Shown: positions 21,171 to 34,100 of the stretch, one piece after another | How positions within the stretch are numbered: the first letter of the stretch is position 1 | How the letters are laid out: every line of letters begins with the position of its first letter | Assembly: GCF_003672135.1 (NCBI RefSeq) | Contig: NC_039507.1 | Span: forward strand, 5,161,624-5,225,623 | Source of the DNA: Ooceraea biroi | Lineage: Eukaryota > Arthropoda > Insecta > Hymenoptera > Formicidae | Reading direction: 5' to 3' | DNA: 64,000 nt | Made by a program: the position numbers and the translations under genes | Notes under the pieces: generated by a model | Databases searched by the model: none | Told to the model about the DNA's origin: nothing | The model's input: the letters and a program-made list of their open reading frames with translations, nothing else

Positions 21171-23760
21171 ATGGCGACGCCAACAAATAGCAATGGTAAT
21201 CTTGTTGACGAATTTGAAGAAGCATTTCAGGTAAAATGTTTTATTTTGTTCTTTGGAATTTTTATCTAACACGCACGTTTATTGTCAAGTTTATTCTTAA
21301 TTGATATGTTACGACATTTATACTGAAAAAAGTTGAAGATATTTTCTGTAACGTGGCACATATTTGATATAAAATTTGCATTAATAGCTTTGTCTACAAA
21401 TTGTTCAATGTTATTAACCCAATATGTTATTATTACATAATCTCACATTTTTACACAAATTAATTTTTTTGTAATATTTTGTAATAATTTCTTAATATTT
21501 TTGTATAATTTGTATCGTTGGTGCAATCTATTAAACATTATTATTTATCAACATTTAGCAATGTTTGGGTGTACTGACAAAAGACGAGGGATTAGCCACC
21601 AGCGGATCTGGTATATCTGGTTTGACAATGGATAAGGATGAAGGCCGAGTGGAAATGGAGCAAGCTACCATGAGATTCATAGACCTGGCCAGGCAGATGG
21701 AGGCTTTCTTTTTGCAAAAGAGATTCCTGCTGTCTGCCCTAAAGCCCGAGCTGGTAGTCAAGGAAGAGATCAATGAGTTAAAATTGGAGTTGGCCCGTAA
21801 AGAAGAGCTCATAAAAAGGCACAACGAAAAAATTGCTGTCTGGCAGAATATGTTGTCAGACTTACAAGGATGGGCACAATCTCCCGCTCAAGGTCCAGCG
21901 CCCAATGGTAAGTAAATCTGAATATTTTCATCAAAGCGAAACATTCAATGATGTTGATTATCATAACGACAGGATTACCAAGTGGAAATCAAAGTGGACA
22001 GAACCAGCAAGCCACGGGCGGTGGTGGTAACGCCACGATGCAGCAGCAACAGCAGATGCTGCAGCATCAGCAACAGTTACAGCAACAATTGCAACAGCAG
22101 CAGCAGCAGCATCCACAGCTGCAGCAGCAATTGCAACAACATCCCCTGCAACAACAGGTATTTAAGTAATGCCGTTACGACCAAAGTTAAAATTCTGTTC
22201 TCCAGACAGAACATTGTTGACAAACTTCGTATTGAAAGTACGCGTTTTAAAATAGAAAAAAGTGCAATCGAACGAAAAATGTCTTTCTTCCTTCTCAAAA
22301 AAGGAGAAACGTTTATTTACGCGTTTAAATTAATGCAACTAGATACAGTTGTAGTATTTAAGTCATACACGTAAATAATAATTATAGATTATATTGTATA
22401 GAGTATTTTTACAATTATTGCAATTATTACAAAAAATAATTTGCAATTATTGAGTTGTTTGATTATTTTATGGAGCACTTTTATTAAGCAATGTCCAGAC
22501 ACAATCAGATAGATAATCATGTAGCATGCTCTAACAAATAAATTTTTTTGAACAATTTCAGATAAAATTTAAAATAATGTGTACACAAAATATTTCATGA
22601 GAGAAAATGCAATGTTTAAACAATTACAATTACTAAGAGATTTAACTCTTAGTTATTATTAATTCTTCATCAGTCAATCCAGAAAAGTTAACTAATTGCA
22701 GAAATATTTTGAGCAAATTGTTTCTTTTACCTTCTTGCCTTTAACATGAATATTGAAGTAAATCGATAAATATCTAATTGAGAGAAAATATTATTATTAA
22801 TTGCATACTCTGAAGTATGCAATTGAATATTCTTGAAGTTATATGTCTTCAATAATATTCTCTCTCAATTAAATATTTATCGATTTGCATTATTTAAAAT
22901 TCTGATGGTATATCGATTGTGATAAATACTTGTCTCATGATAAATCTTGTTTCTTTTTTTCTTAAGGTTCTTTTAAGTATGACATATTAAGGTTCTGATA
23001 TTTTTTAAAAGCTTTCCTCGAAAAGTTTTTTAATAATTGCACATACTACTTTTTATTTTATTGTTGTATTATTGTTAATTATATTCTCTGTTTTCTTTTT
23101 ATCACATAATTGCATTATAGGTGCAAAAAAAGCAATTTTAAGACGTGTTAAAATATGTATTGAAAACATAAGCCGTAAAAGTATATGCGAATTGAATATA
23201 CTTTTACATAAACTACTGTACAATCTGAAATATCTGGTTATATCCTGTGTCTAATTATATCTGATTATATCCGTGTTGGTTGCACTTTGTTCTTTAAATA
23301 AATGATTTTTTTTGCTATACAAAAAATGAGAATATATTCGCGTTCAAGAAATGATTGTTAGCACAGATCTTGAAAAGGAAATAGAAAAGAAATTTAATCT
23401 TTCATCATATTGTCATATTATATTCATTATATTATATAAAATTTCTTTTCTGAGATTCTATCATTATTTCAATTGTAAATTTATTCAAGTAATTCATTCT
23501 TGAGATTTTAATATTAAGTCTGTTCTTGTATCATGCAGATATATTTATACAGGCTCGACTTTTATCCATATCCATTTCTTTGCCACTTTTACATGATAAT
23601 GCTATATTTATTGTTACGATGTTCTGTTATTCGTTACATTCGTTCGAGATGCGTTATTGTATATGCGCGAGAGTTGTGTATCTCTTTGTACGTATGCACC
23701 AGGATGTGTGTGTACAAAATTGTATCCATACGGGAGAATCATATATTATTAAGTAACTTT

Positions 23761-23833
<73 letters not shown>

Positions 23834-25505
23834 GATTATTGAAATACTCACTACAATGCTAGATACTCTTGTTTTCCCATGTAATGGTCTGAGAATATGA
23901 CATAATTGTTAGTCCTACCGAACTAAAGGACAGCTAATATTGTGTGTAATATCAGTGCCTTATATAATTCCTATCACACAGAAATGTATTACATAAGGGA
24001 GAACAGATTAAAGTGCTTTTACGATTAACTGCGATATAGAAGTATATATAAAAAAAGATAAACGGATTTTATTTATGACGAGAGTATTGAAAGATTAAAT
24101 GTGTACGTGCAAAAAGCAAAGCTGTTGTAAAATGGTGCCAAAACAAAGTGAATACGAAAATATGTACAAATATTTAGCCAAAAAAAACAAAGAGGAGAAG
24201 TGTAATAAATCTGATAATGGCAATAATAAAGCTTAAGAATATTCATAGTTGATATATACGCTTCACGTTAAACGTTATAAGAATTTAGTGATCACCTTCC
24301 ACCACACACTTGAAAAGACTCTAACTGATATCTATATAAGTTTAAGTATACGCGGTGAGACAGGTGACACTTTAGACACTTGACATTGATTTCGATTAGG
24401 AGGAGTATCATATTTATGTAGTGACGTAACAAGACATAGACAACGTAGACGTCATCTCTCTCTCTCATCTTATTTTTTATATTCTTTCTTATGGGTGATA
24501 TGTTTCTTCGCATCATATCTCTGTATTCATGATGAAATGTATGTGGTTAAGGAATTTTCGATATTTCCGTGAGCGTTCACCTTTGCATGTAGATATGTAT
24601 GCATGCGCATCAAGTATCGTTACGCAAATCGTAATCCCAATGAAAATCGGTGAGAAAATATTGTTATTTTTAAATTAGACTAGCAACTGTCAAGTTCCTT
24701 CTGCAAGTAGTTTATTTAGATATCGCGAATAAAGAATATATTTCTTTATATATTTATATGATAAATATAAATGGTATAGAGTATTTAAATCTTAAGTTCG
24801 CAAGTAATTCATAAGAGAAGTATTATAGCCGTTGCAATCTGGGAGATGTCGTTTCACTTATGTTGTTCTTACTTGAAAGTAGATGTTACGGCGCAGAATA
24901 AATATCTCTGTTCATCGCAAACAATCATTGTGCTTTCTTTCATTTCCCTCGCCTACTTATCATCATTCCCAGACAAATCCAACTGACTATCATCGCCTCG
25001 CCGTTGCGCATCTACCTCTCTGAATGTATGCATGCACGTAGAACATATTTTTGGGTAGTATTTTGAAAGTAACGGAGTAGTTTCTCTTTAATATCACACA
25101 CGGTGTTCTTTAATGTCGCAGACAGAGGTATAGATATCAAAGTATAAGCTTATTGTTGTCTTTAACACTGTGCTATATCTTCAAGCTGCACTCACGTTGT
25201 GTCTTGTATAATAAGTATGTGTCAGGGAAAACATCCCCTATCCTATCCGTAATCAGTCCAGTCACGATACATCACTTGATGTGACTTTGCAGGTGCAACA
25301 AGGCTCTGGTGGCCCGCCGACATCGGGTCTGCAGGGAGTCGGTGTATCGGTCAGCCAGCAGGGCATGTTTATGGCACAGGGCGGCGTCGGTGCCAGAGCT
25401 GCCGGATTCCCGGTAGGTGCTGTAGGCAGTAGTGCTCTTCAGGGACCCCTCGCCTTCCTGGAAAAGACAACGAGCAACATAGGGATGCCAGAGAGGCGGA
25501 GTTGA
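21171..25505 (+). CDS. MED28: Mediator subunit 28 (MED28)
   Basis: MED28 is a head-module subunit of Mediator, which links transcription factors to RNA polymerase II. Exons 21171-21230, 21559-21907, 21973-22157 and 25293-25505 close in frame at 268 residues. The core (VDEFEEAFQQCL, ARQMEAFFLQKRFLLSALKPE, then a coiled coil with RKEELIKRHNEKIAVWQNML) matches human VDELESSFEACF and [21 protein letters not shown]. Exon 3 inserts a glutamine-rich tract absent from human. The last exon ends LAFLEKTTSNIGMPERRS, corresponding to human LAYLEQASANIPAP. The stop is TGA followed by C, and the same frame continues open for 66 codons (see the entry at 25506-25706). The third intron is 3.1 kb and holds a CT microsatellite and a multi-hairpin fold. 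Confidence 0.93.
22760..22886. repeat. Inverted repeat with inner hairpins
   Basis: Outer arms at 22760-22793 and 22854-22886 (AATCGATAAATATCTAATTG against CAATTAAATATTTATCGATT) are inverted with few mismatches. Between them lie a 9-bp perfect hairpin TTGCATACT-CTGA-AGTATGCAA (22801-22822) and a 14-bp hairpin (22825-22838 with 22847-22860, one mismatch) whose second arm partly overlaps the outer arm. The structure lies in intron 3 of MED28. It may be a degenerate foldback transposon or a structured intronic RNA; the sequence does not decide. Confidence 0.65.
23765..23827. repeat. (TC)n microsatellite
   Basis: About 30 TC units with one late interruption, in MED28 intron 3. Sense polypyrimidine of this length resembles a splice-site tract but is far from the acceptor at 25292. 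Confidence 0.95.
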
Positions 25506-25706
25506 CGCGGAAGGGGGAGGGGCCGGGGCCGGGGTCGTGGAAGAGGACGAGGTAGAGGAAGAGGCGGTGGTGGTAGTGGCCTACCGCCGCCGCCACCGCT
25601 TCTCGACCCTTCAGACCCGTCGTCCTACGCTGCTGCCGCCGCAGTCGCAGCCGCTGCGGCGGCGCCCCTTCCCTCTCCACAGCAGCAGCCACCACCTTGC
25701 ACGTAA
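25506..25706 (+). other. Possible readthrough extension of MED28 (RG-rich tail)
   Basis: The MED28 frame resumes directly after its TGA and stays open for 66 codons to TAA at 25704-25706. It encodes nineteen alternating Arg/Gly residues starting RGRGRGRG, then GGGGSGLPPPPPLLDPSDPS, an alanine-rich run, and a Pro/Gln end (PSPQQQPPPCT). The Arg codons are CGC, AGG, CGG, CGT, AGA and CGA, and the Gly codons GGA, GGG, GGC and GGT. This is not a simple nucleotide repeat, so the protein pattern itself seems to have been kept. TGA-C is the leakiest stop context in known insect readthrough genes. No splice pair bypassing the stop was seen. Open frames on the antisense strand and in another sense frame also cross here and reflect composition. 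Confidence 0.55.
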
Positions 25707-28182
25707 ATGTAACATGTGTGGTTCTAATTTCCTGAAAGAAGGACAGAGATCACATCTCGAGATCCAGCAGACTGCAGTGTGCTTGTAGGATCCATGATTG
25801 ATCTAAATGTGTTGGTGATACTAGTGATGATGATGACTGAAACGCAGTGATATTACGGCTACAGCAACAGAATCAAGTACAATAAAATGTGTACAAATGT
25901 AGCATTGATAACTTGTGAGCTTAACGCTCGCAAACGGCAATACTTTTATTGGAACTCAATTTCGAATTAGGATGACAACTGAATAAACAATATGAACGTT
26001 GTTACGTGTTGCTCATATGCGAGAAAGTGAATGTCTTGTACTTCTACTTCTGTACTTCGGAGTGGACTGTGAGATAAGGGTGAGTTTACTATATAGCGCG
26101 TAAAATTATGACAAAGGAAAATAGGAGATAGTTTGTAATGACAGACAGGTTGAAATGAGAGTGAGCGAGATGTACATAAGAATATATGCGAGCAATATCT
26201 TCCTATGCATAGAAATAAGAATGCCTCTGTTTCTTCACGCTATATGATAGCTTACGTTTAATTTTTCAGAAATTACATTTTTGTAATAAATTGCGTTCAT
26301 CGCTTTTGCAGTGCCTTTGAATCTACCAATCAAATGTACTGTTTGTGCGATATCAATCAGATGTATATTATTTAATTAAATTTAATGTGGAAAATCAAAA
26401 TGCATGTTGATCATAGTAGATTAGTATGAGCATCTGCGTCCTGGAACTTCAGTTATAATTATTTATTTTATTTTCACCTAGAATAGATGTATGTCTAACG
26501 TGTACTCAGCAATGCGCGGCGTAAGATAATTTTATATTATGTTTTTCATCTAATGTTAATGTGATAACACACACACACACACACACAATCAATTTCATAT
26601 TAATAATAAAATTAATAATAAAATACGTAAATATATTTATTTATTTATCGTATTAACAGGCGATTTATATATATATTACGCCTCTTATACACTCACGGAT
26701 GCTCATACTATTCTTTTAGACTTAATGAACATGTAAACAACAATATGTATGCAATTTTTATCCTGTACAATATTATATTTGTATGCACTATAGTATACAT
26801 AGAATTGATACAAATATTAAAGCACGCTTTCCTGTTTTTGTTATTAGATACAGTTAGTTTAAAATCCTCTCAGATACTCGTATAATAAGGCTCTCGAGAA
26901 TATTTATCAAAAGAAGAATCGGCTTTACACGTAGTAAGAAGTTTCACTGTACAAAATTATCAAGTTGTATAAAACATGTTTCTGGTAGCACTGGTGAATT
27001 CTTATTGGCAATCCGTCATTAATAGTAGTAACCCCGCACGTATATGAAATTATCAATATAATTCGTATAACAGGTATAGTTCACTCTTATATAGGGGAAT
27101 AGTGTCCAATAGAGAAACAATTTTTAACCAGAACTTTCTTTTTAAATGAAACGCAGATAGTTGTTTGACTGTCGTTTATTTAGGAAAAAAAAAATAGAAA
27201 CTAAGTTTACAAATAGAAGTCACTTTAGATGTTTTTCAAATATTTATATATATATATCATAATTTTACATTTGCCATTTTGTTCTCTACGACGGAGGCAA
27301 ATTTACAAAAATAAAGACTAAATGTATATCGTACACTGTAACGTCGCAAATGCGCCACATTAAGTAGCAATGCCAGAATAATTTTATCGAAAGAAAAAAA
27401 TCAAAGAGATTAAACTAAATAAATGTAAATTGTTCTTTCTTTTCGAACTAGATATAAAAGTATATACACTAACTATTTAATTGTATATTTATATATTTAT
27501 ACACATGATTTGAATTTCATGGAATTAGATGGAAATTTAGAAATGCCTCATGTGACAAATATAAAATTTCTTGGTTATAAGATGAGCAGTTTGGATGCAA
27601 GTATTGTAAAATATCCTAGTTTAAACTTCATTTTATAGCATGTATACATACCCTCTGCAGGTTCTATACTTTAATTATATATAGGAAGTGGTAACTTATG
27701 AAAGATATAGGCAGTGCCTAATATGGCGAGGCGTGATAACCGTTTTGATTCACGAGATGTGGACATCACGATTTTTATTAGAATTCTTATTTTTTATTTT
27801 ACTTGAATCTCAGACTTATTATTTAATATTCGAGCTAATGATACTGAATATAGTTAGTTCGAGTTTATGGTTTCAGAGTATGCGTTGTCTTTTTATCTTA
27901 AATTCTCGGAACGTTCTTGATCGACAGGACTGCACTGCTATCTTACATCTAACGAATGTTATGCATTCTCTTATTGGCCTGTATTAAATTGCTTAAATGC
28001 TTTAGCTCATATACGGTAAATGTCACTTTAAATTCATCTAATCCTCTCCACATTAGGCACAATTCCCCTATATATAACACATATCTATATACATGTTATC
28101 CTTCTATGTGTAAACTTTTGCATATATGTATATAAAATTACAAGAATCCGTCTAACATGCGAGTTACGCATCCATTAGGTCC
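25707..28182. other. MED28 3' flank and intergenic region
   Basis: The part to about 26500 is likely MED28 3' UTR, with AATAAA near 25981. The rest is AT-rich spacer to the convergent LAP3 gene, with a CA run at 26570-26587. An open frame at 27688-27987 has no ATG and no codon signature. No RNA gene was recognised. Confidence 0.45.
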
Positions 28183-31100
28183 TTAAGACAATGTCTGCAG
28201 GAACTGTATGAGCGTGCGCGTCGGACGTCCAGTCATTCCGCTCGGGACGTAAGGTACTTCATCGTGGGCGGGACCCATGACACCGGCTATATCCAGATGC
28301 ATCCACGGTGTATCCTTGGCGACGAACTCCCTCAGGAAAGCGGCAGCGGTGCAGGAGCCACCACCCTTGCACTTCGCGATGTTATTTAAATCGGCACCCT
28401 TAACTTTTTCTGAAAATTATCAACCCCGAGTTTTAGGTAACAGAAACAATAACGCCGTGTTCAAAATTGCAACAATAATAGATAATGATTATGAATAAGA
28501 AATGTGATACTTTTTGCAAGTAATCTTTCAGTTCTCAAAGTGATCAGATGAGAATGTAAAATGGAATATAACAATTGCATGTCCAACAATCAAAAAATCT
28601 CTTACTCGTGACTTCATCAGTAAAGTGCTGCCACAGAGGCAGTCTCCATACTCGATCTCCAGTTACTGTGCCAGCGTCCCTCAGCGCGTCAAAGAGATCA
28701 CCGTCGTTAGTAAATACTCCAGTTGCCGAATTTGATAAGGCAACCCTCATGGCACCAGTTAACGTAGCAATATCCAAAATAAATCTATATATGAAGACGA
28801 GAGATTTATTAATCTACAGTAATTCGCCGTAACTTACTGGTTGTACATATTTTTAACAGAGAATACTTCAAAAAATTTTAACATAATTTGTCGTATACTT
28901 CTATAATACTGTATTTATTTCATCAAATCACAATTAAAAGTTGTCCATTTAAAAAATTCATATTTAAAATGCGGCATTTTATATAAATATTTAACAGCTA
29001 CTTAAGTACATAAGATCATCATCTTTTAAAGCATAAAAGTTAATAAAATTAGAAAAAATTATTTCTTTAGATTGCACAAAAATTTCCTAAATCCTCAACA
29101 AAATCAGCTGTTTATTGTAAAAGAGTTCGGTAAGTACCTTGGATTAAACTCTTGAGCGTAGCACAATGCATCAGCGAGAATCAATCTACCCTCCGCATCA
29201 GTGTTGTCCACGATAATGGTCTTGCCGTTCATTGCTCGCACCAGGTCTCCCGGCTTCGTGGCGTGCCCGGATGGCAGATTCTCCGTGAGTGGGATCAGAC
29301 CGACGACATTCTTCTTTAACTTGAGTTCCGCTACGGCACGAAGAGTGGCAGCCACGCAAGCTGCGCCGCTCATGTCGGCACGCATCTCATCCATTTCCGC
29401 CGATGGCTACAATCATTTCCTTTCTCTATCTCCCCTTTCTACCCTTATTTTAACAATTTAAACAGTGAGAATTACTTACCTTAATGCTGATGCCACCTGC
29501 ATCAAAGGTGACACCCTTGCCGACGAACGTCACTGGTGCCGCGTTCGGGTCCTCAGCGCCCTTATAACTGATCTCGACAAACTTGGGCGGTTCGCTGCTA
29601 CCACGCGATACGCTAAGGAATGAGCCCATTTTCTTCTGCTCGGCCCAGTCTTTGTCGTGTACCTGAACGTTGACTCCGAGATTCGTTAGAGTTTCGGAGA
29701 CGCGTTGAGAAAATATTGTGGGCGTCATTAAATTCGCAGGCGTGTCCGCGAGTTCACGAGCCCAATTCTGCGCCTGAGCTTTGATAGTGCCCACTTGCCA
29801 TTCCGCCCTAGAAAAAAACAATTTTTATTTTTAACGACGTATTTATTTTTTCGTATTTATTGAATTCTTGGTTTTCCGGTATAATAATGTATTTTTGCGC
29901 CATTCGTAAATAGACTAACATTACTCACTTTCCTTCATCTCCGTATAGAGAAATCTTTGGTAACTTCTTCTTCTTTTCTTCGTTTTTACATCCTTGATAA
30001 AGCCACGCGGCCAAACTGGCACCCTCGGCAGCAGCTTCCGCATCTCCTAGCGTTTCTAGTGCAATATCCTTTATCTCAACTTCGTCCAATGCACGACATC
30101 CCACTAAAATAACAGTTTTGAATTAATTAAGCAATTCAGTTTCCGAGTAATTATTAATGCAACAAAAAAATAATTTATTTTTTATTCTATAATAAAATTT
30201 AATAATATTTTATAGCAATAAAGAATAATTTGAATAAAACAAGCAGCGCATAAAATTGTTTTTATCGGAATATAATTCTGAGACATATATATAGAGAGAT
30301 TGAAATAGATAAGCAATTTAGATATCAATTATCCTGAATATTGTGATTATGCAATTATAACTATGCAATAATTTTATAACGCGAGGTAGAAGAAAAAAAA
30401 TATAATCTTATAAAAATAGTAGTGTCAAGATACAAATAAATATCACAGTATTATTAAATGCATGTTAAATATATGACTATCTAGATATGAAAATACAATG
30501 TTAAAAGATGTTAAAAGATTTGAATAATGTAAGGAATGATTTTTCTCACATACTTAATGGTATTTTAGATAACGCGAATTACCTGCTGCGGCAGCGCGCA
30601 CGTTCTCCTTTCCTTCATGGATCTCTTCAAGTTTATTGATACCAAGATTTTGTTTTCCTAGACCAACTACCGCAATTCCGTTGTAATTTGTTTCATCCAA
30701 ACCCCAAAAAACTCGAGCCTGACCCTTAGGAATCTTTGGTCCTGCTCTGTAGTATAAACATTCGTTCAAAATTAATAAAAAGGTTTGATCGCATAATAAA
30801 ATTTACGAGGAAAAACATACTTATAATATACTTAGAAAAGACATATAGATTCAGACACAAATTCGTAAATTTATTAATTACAATCTAGGCATTTTTTTGA
30901 CATTTATTATATAATGCAATAATTTGCAATTTTAAAATATACTCTAAAAATATACTATTTTTTATTCTAAATATTCTTCTTCGTCAAGTTACATTATATA
31001 TATATATCAATATCAATAATTTACAATTATTCCTTCCCGTTTCAAAGATTATAGCTACACATTAATTCACAACTGCTGTTTTCTGATCTAGTATCAGCCT

Positions 31101-34100
31101 CAATACAGAAAGCTGTTTCACATTCAGTTCTCACTAACAAGTTGAATTTGCGAACATGTTACAACCTATTTAATGACTTAAAATACAATGCAATTTCTTT
31201 TAGTGAACTTCAATATTATACTTTTATATACAATAACGTTACAATAATGCTTAATAGTAACGTGACGTTTGTCATGGGGTTTAGTTGACATTATACAATT
31301 GGCATATCGTATAACATAAAATAATTAACCCTCCGAGTAAGTACGTTTTTTCGGCGCTTTTCAGTGAACACTTTCAGTGAGTGTTGGCGATCAACTTTTC
31401 GTCATCTTAAAGTATTCAACAAAATTTGAAACAAATTCAAACAAATTTAAAAATATTTATGAAACATCTGTCCACATTTTGATGACAGACTGGCAGGTTT
31501 GCCGGTTTGACTGTTACAAGCACCTATTATTTTAACTCGGATGCCGTAGACCGATGTCTTCACTTGGAGAGTTAACTAGATTTATCATAATTACAGTTTT
31601 CTAGTAAGCAGAGGATGGACGTTTTATAAATATTTATGATAAAAATTTAAAATAGTCAAAAAAATGAAATCATGTTCACATTGTTTCATTTTTTATATGT
31701 TCCAAAAATCTATGCGAGTGATATTTTTATCATAAAATGCTTTTGTTGTTTTTTCTATTTATCGTTTGTACATCTTCGCAGATCAGAATTTTCTTTTTAC
31801 AATATTCATATTGCTTAGAATAGTAGTATTATCTTATTTGTATTATGTTAATTTTGTTCTTCACCCATGCTCATTTAGACTGACGCAATACAAGATATTT
31901 TATAATAATATTGTCATATAAAAGTCATAATACATATCTAACTCATCCTAATCGTATAGAAATTATAATGTGTAGTAAAAAATTTTATACTGCAAATAAG
32001 ATAAATTTAAAAATATTTGCTATCTATGTACACATATACAGTTATTATTACAAAACATTTTAGTTGCAGCATTTAGTTTGGTCTATTACATTTTATCATA
32101 TTTTTGTTCACAAATTGTACAGAATTATATTATTCAATTATTATAAATTGAAAATAAGTAACTATTGCTTATTGTATTACTAATTGATATTGCGCATTCA
32201 TAATTCGTACATTAATTTTATGTTAATTAATATCATTAATAATGAATAAAAGATTTTTAAGTATTTTTAAGATTTCTATATAACAATGATTTATACTATA
32301 AATGGAAAACATACACTAATTTTACATACACTAATTCAAACTCTTACACATTCAAATACCGTTTTAAAGTTATTGCACTTGTTCAATAAACTTTATTTTA
32401 ACGACTTATATTCAAAAATAAGTATCTGCTAAAATAATTAACTAAATGCTAAATTAATTAACAAATATACAATTATCATGTTTTCAGCATAAACATTAAG
32501 TATCAGCAATTTAATATAAAATGATGAAAAAGATTTCATGTTTCTTAATTATATATACATAAATTGTATACACAGAAACATATGTTGCATAGTTGTTATA
32601 ATGTTGTCTTTTACAATATTTCTAAAATATTATTACGCGATTCAGTCTGCACTTTATACTAAATTAGATTAGTAATTAGATTCAAGATGAGAAAATATAC
32701 TTTTACATTTAATTTTACCAAGTAATTTAGTAACTTTAACCAAGTTTGGTAATACCAAGTTATATCAAATTTATAATTACGCATAGCGTATAATAATCAA
32801 AGAAAACATTTGTGGTCTCTAATATATTGAGCATAGATTGATTGAAGATCTTCATTCGCGACAATATTCCTCAATGCATATTCAATGCCACTACTATTCG
32901 ATTTAGATTTCATTGCGTAAGAAATTTCTTTCTGTATATTTTTACATAGAATTTATTTTTTTTATACTATATACACATCTTTATTAAACTATTTAGAATA
33001 ATTCCGTCGTTACACTCGTTGTTATTCACGACCGAACTTATTATAAAATGAATACCATAAAATAAAAAGGATCCAAGTAACAAACATTAAAAAACAGAAA
33101 ATTACTTGAAAATAATACATGTTCTATTCCTATGTTGATCATTGGAAGTATTTAGATCTAATATCGTATTTCAGGCATAACTATAATTGTTAAATTCTCC
33201 TCATAGAATACAATTTCTTTCAGTTAAACTATTTTAATATCTTTCTAGTTTCGGCTCATCTTTTTTAGACCCTTTTTAATTTATAGTAATTAAATACACG
33301 TTTCACTCATAATCAGCTTTCTGTGCAATTAATTCTCCCCAATTGTCTCAAACCAATTCTAATATTTTAATAATTCCTTGGGAGTTTGCGGCTACTACAA
33401 CATTGGACATCTGCCTCCAGCACACTGCAGATACAAACTCATTCAGATCCTCCTCTCTTCTGTCCTGCAGCTCTAATATGCTTCGAACGGCGTCAAATTT
33501 GTACGAGAACAATTGCTTCGTCAAACCCTTGTAATATACGTACAACGCGTTATTTTCCGATCCACAGGCAACATAGTCGCCATCAGTGGCGAGTCCGACA
33601 AAGTTTTTCTCATTTACATGACCTACGAATGAACGTAAACAAAGTGGATTATTTATGTTCCACATTTTCAGTTGAGAATCGGTGCTGGCGGAGACAATTT
33701 CCTCCTTGTTGATGAACTTGACATACGAAACCGCTTTACGATGGCCCTTGAATATGCACAATGCCTCCTTCATGTTACGCAGATCATAATAGTGGACGCA
33801 ATGATCAGCGGAGCCGAAGGCTAGGTGACACGAGCTGCGCGGGTTGAACTTTACGCAGCACACGTTTGCCTTTGCCTCCAATGACGCCACGGAATAATCG
33901 GTATTCAACGCCCACAATTTGACCCGAGCATCGTCAGAGCCGGATGCGATCAGCCTAGTGTCAACGTCGTTAAAGTCAACCGACCAGCATCTCTTCTCGT
34001 GTTCCTGAAATGTCTTGGTCCTCTGACCCGTGCTGGCGTCCCATACCGTCACCGTGCCCTCATAGTCTGACGATGCCAGCATACCCTTGTGGAAGGAATT

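Noticed and set aside
25537..25788. 83-codon frame overlapping the MED28 tail, ending with a CNMCGSN stretch
   Set aside because: It runs in a different phase from the RG frame and its apparent pattern follows from the same repeated codons; the two cysteines are not a zinc finger.
27688..27987. 99-codon AT-rich frame rich in Leu and Ile
   Set aside because: No ATG start; looks like chance in AT-rich spacer.
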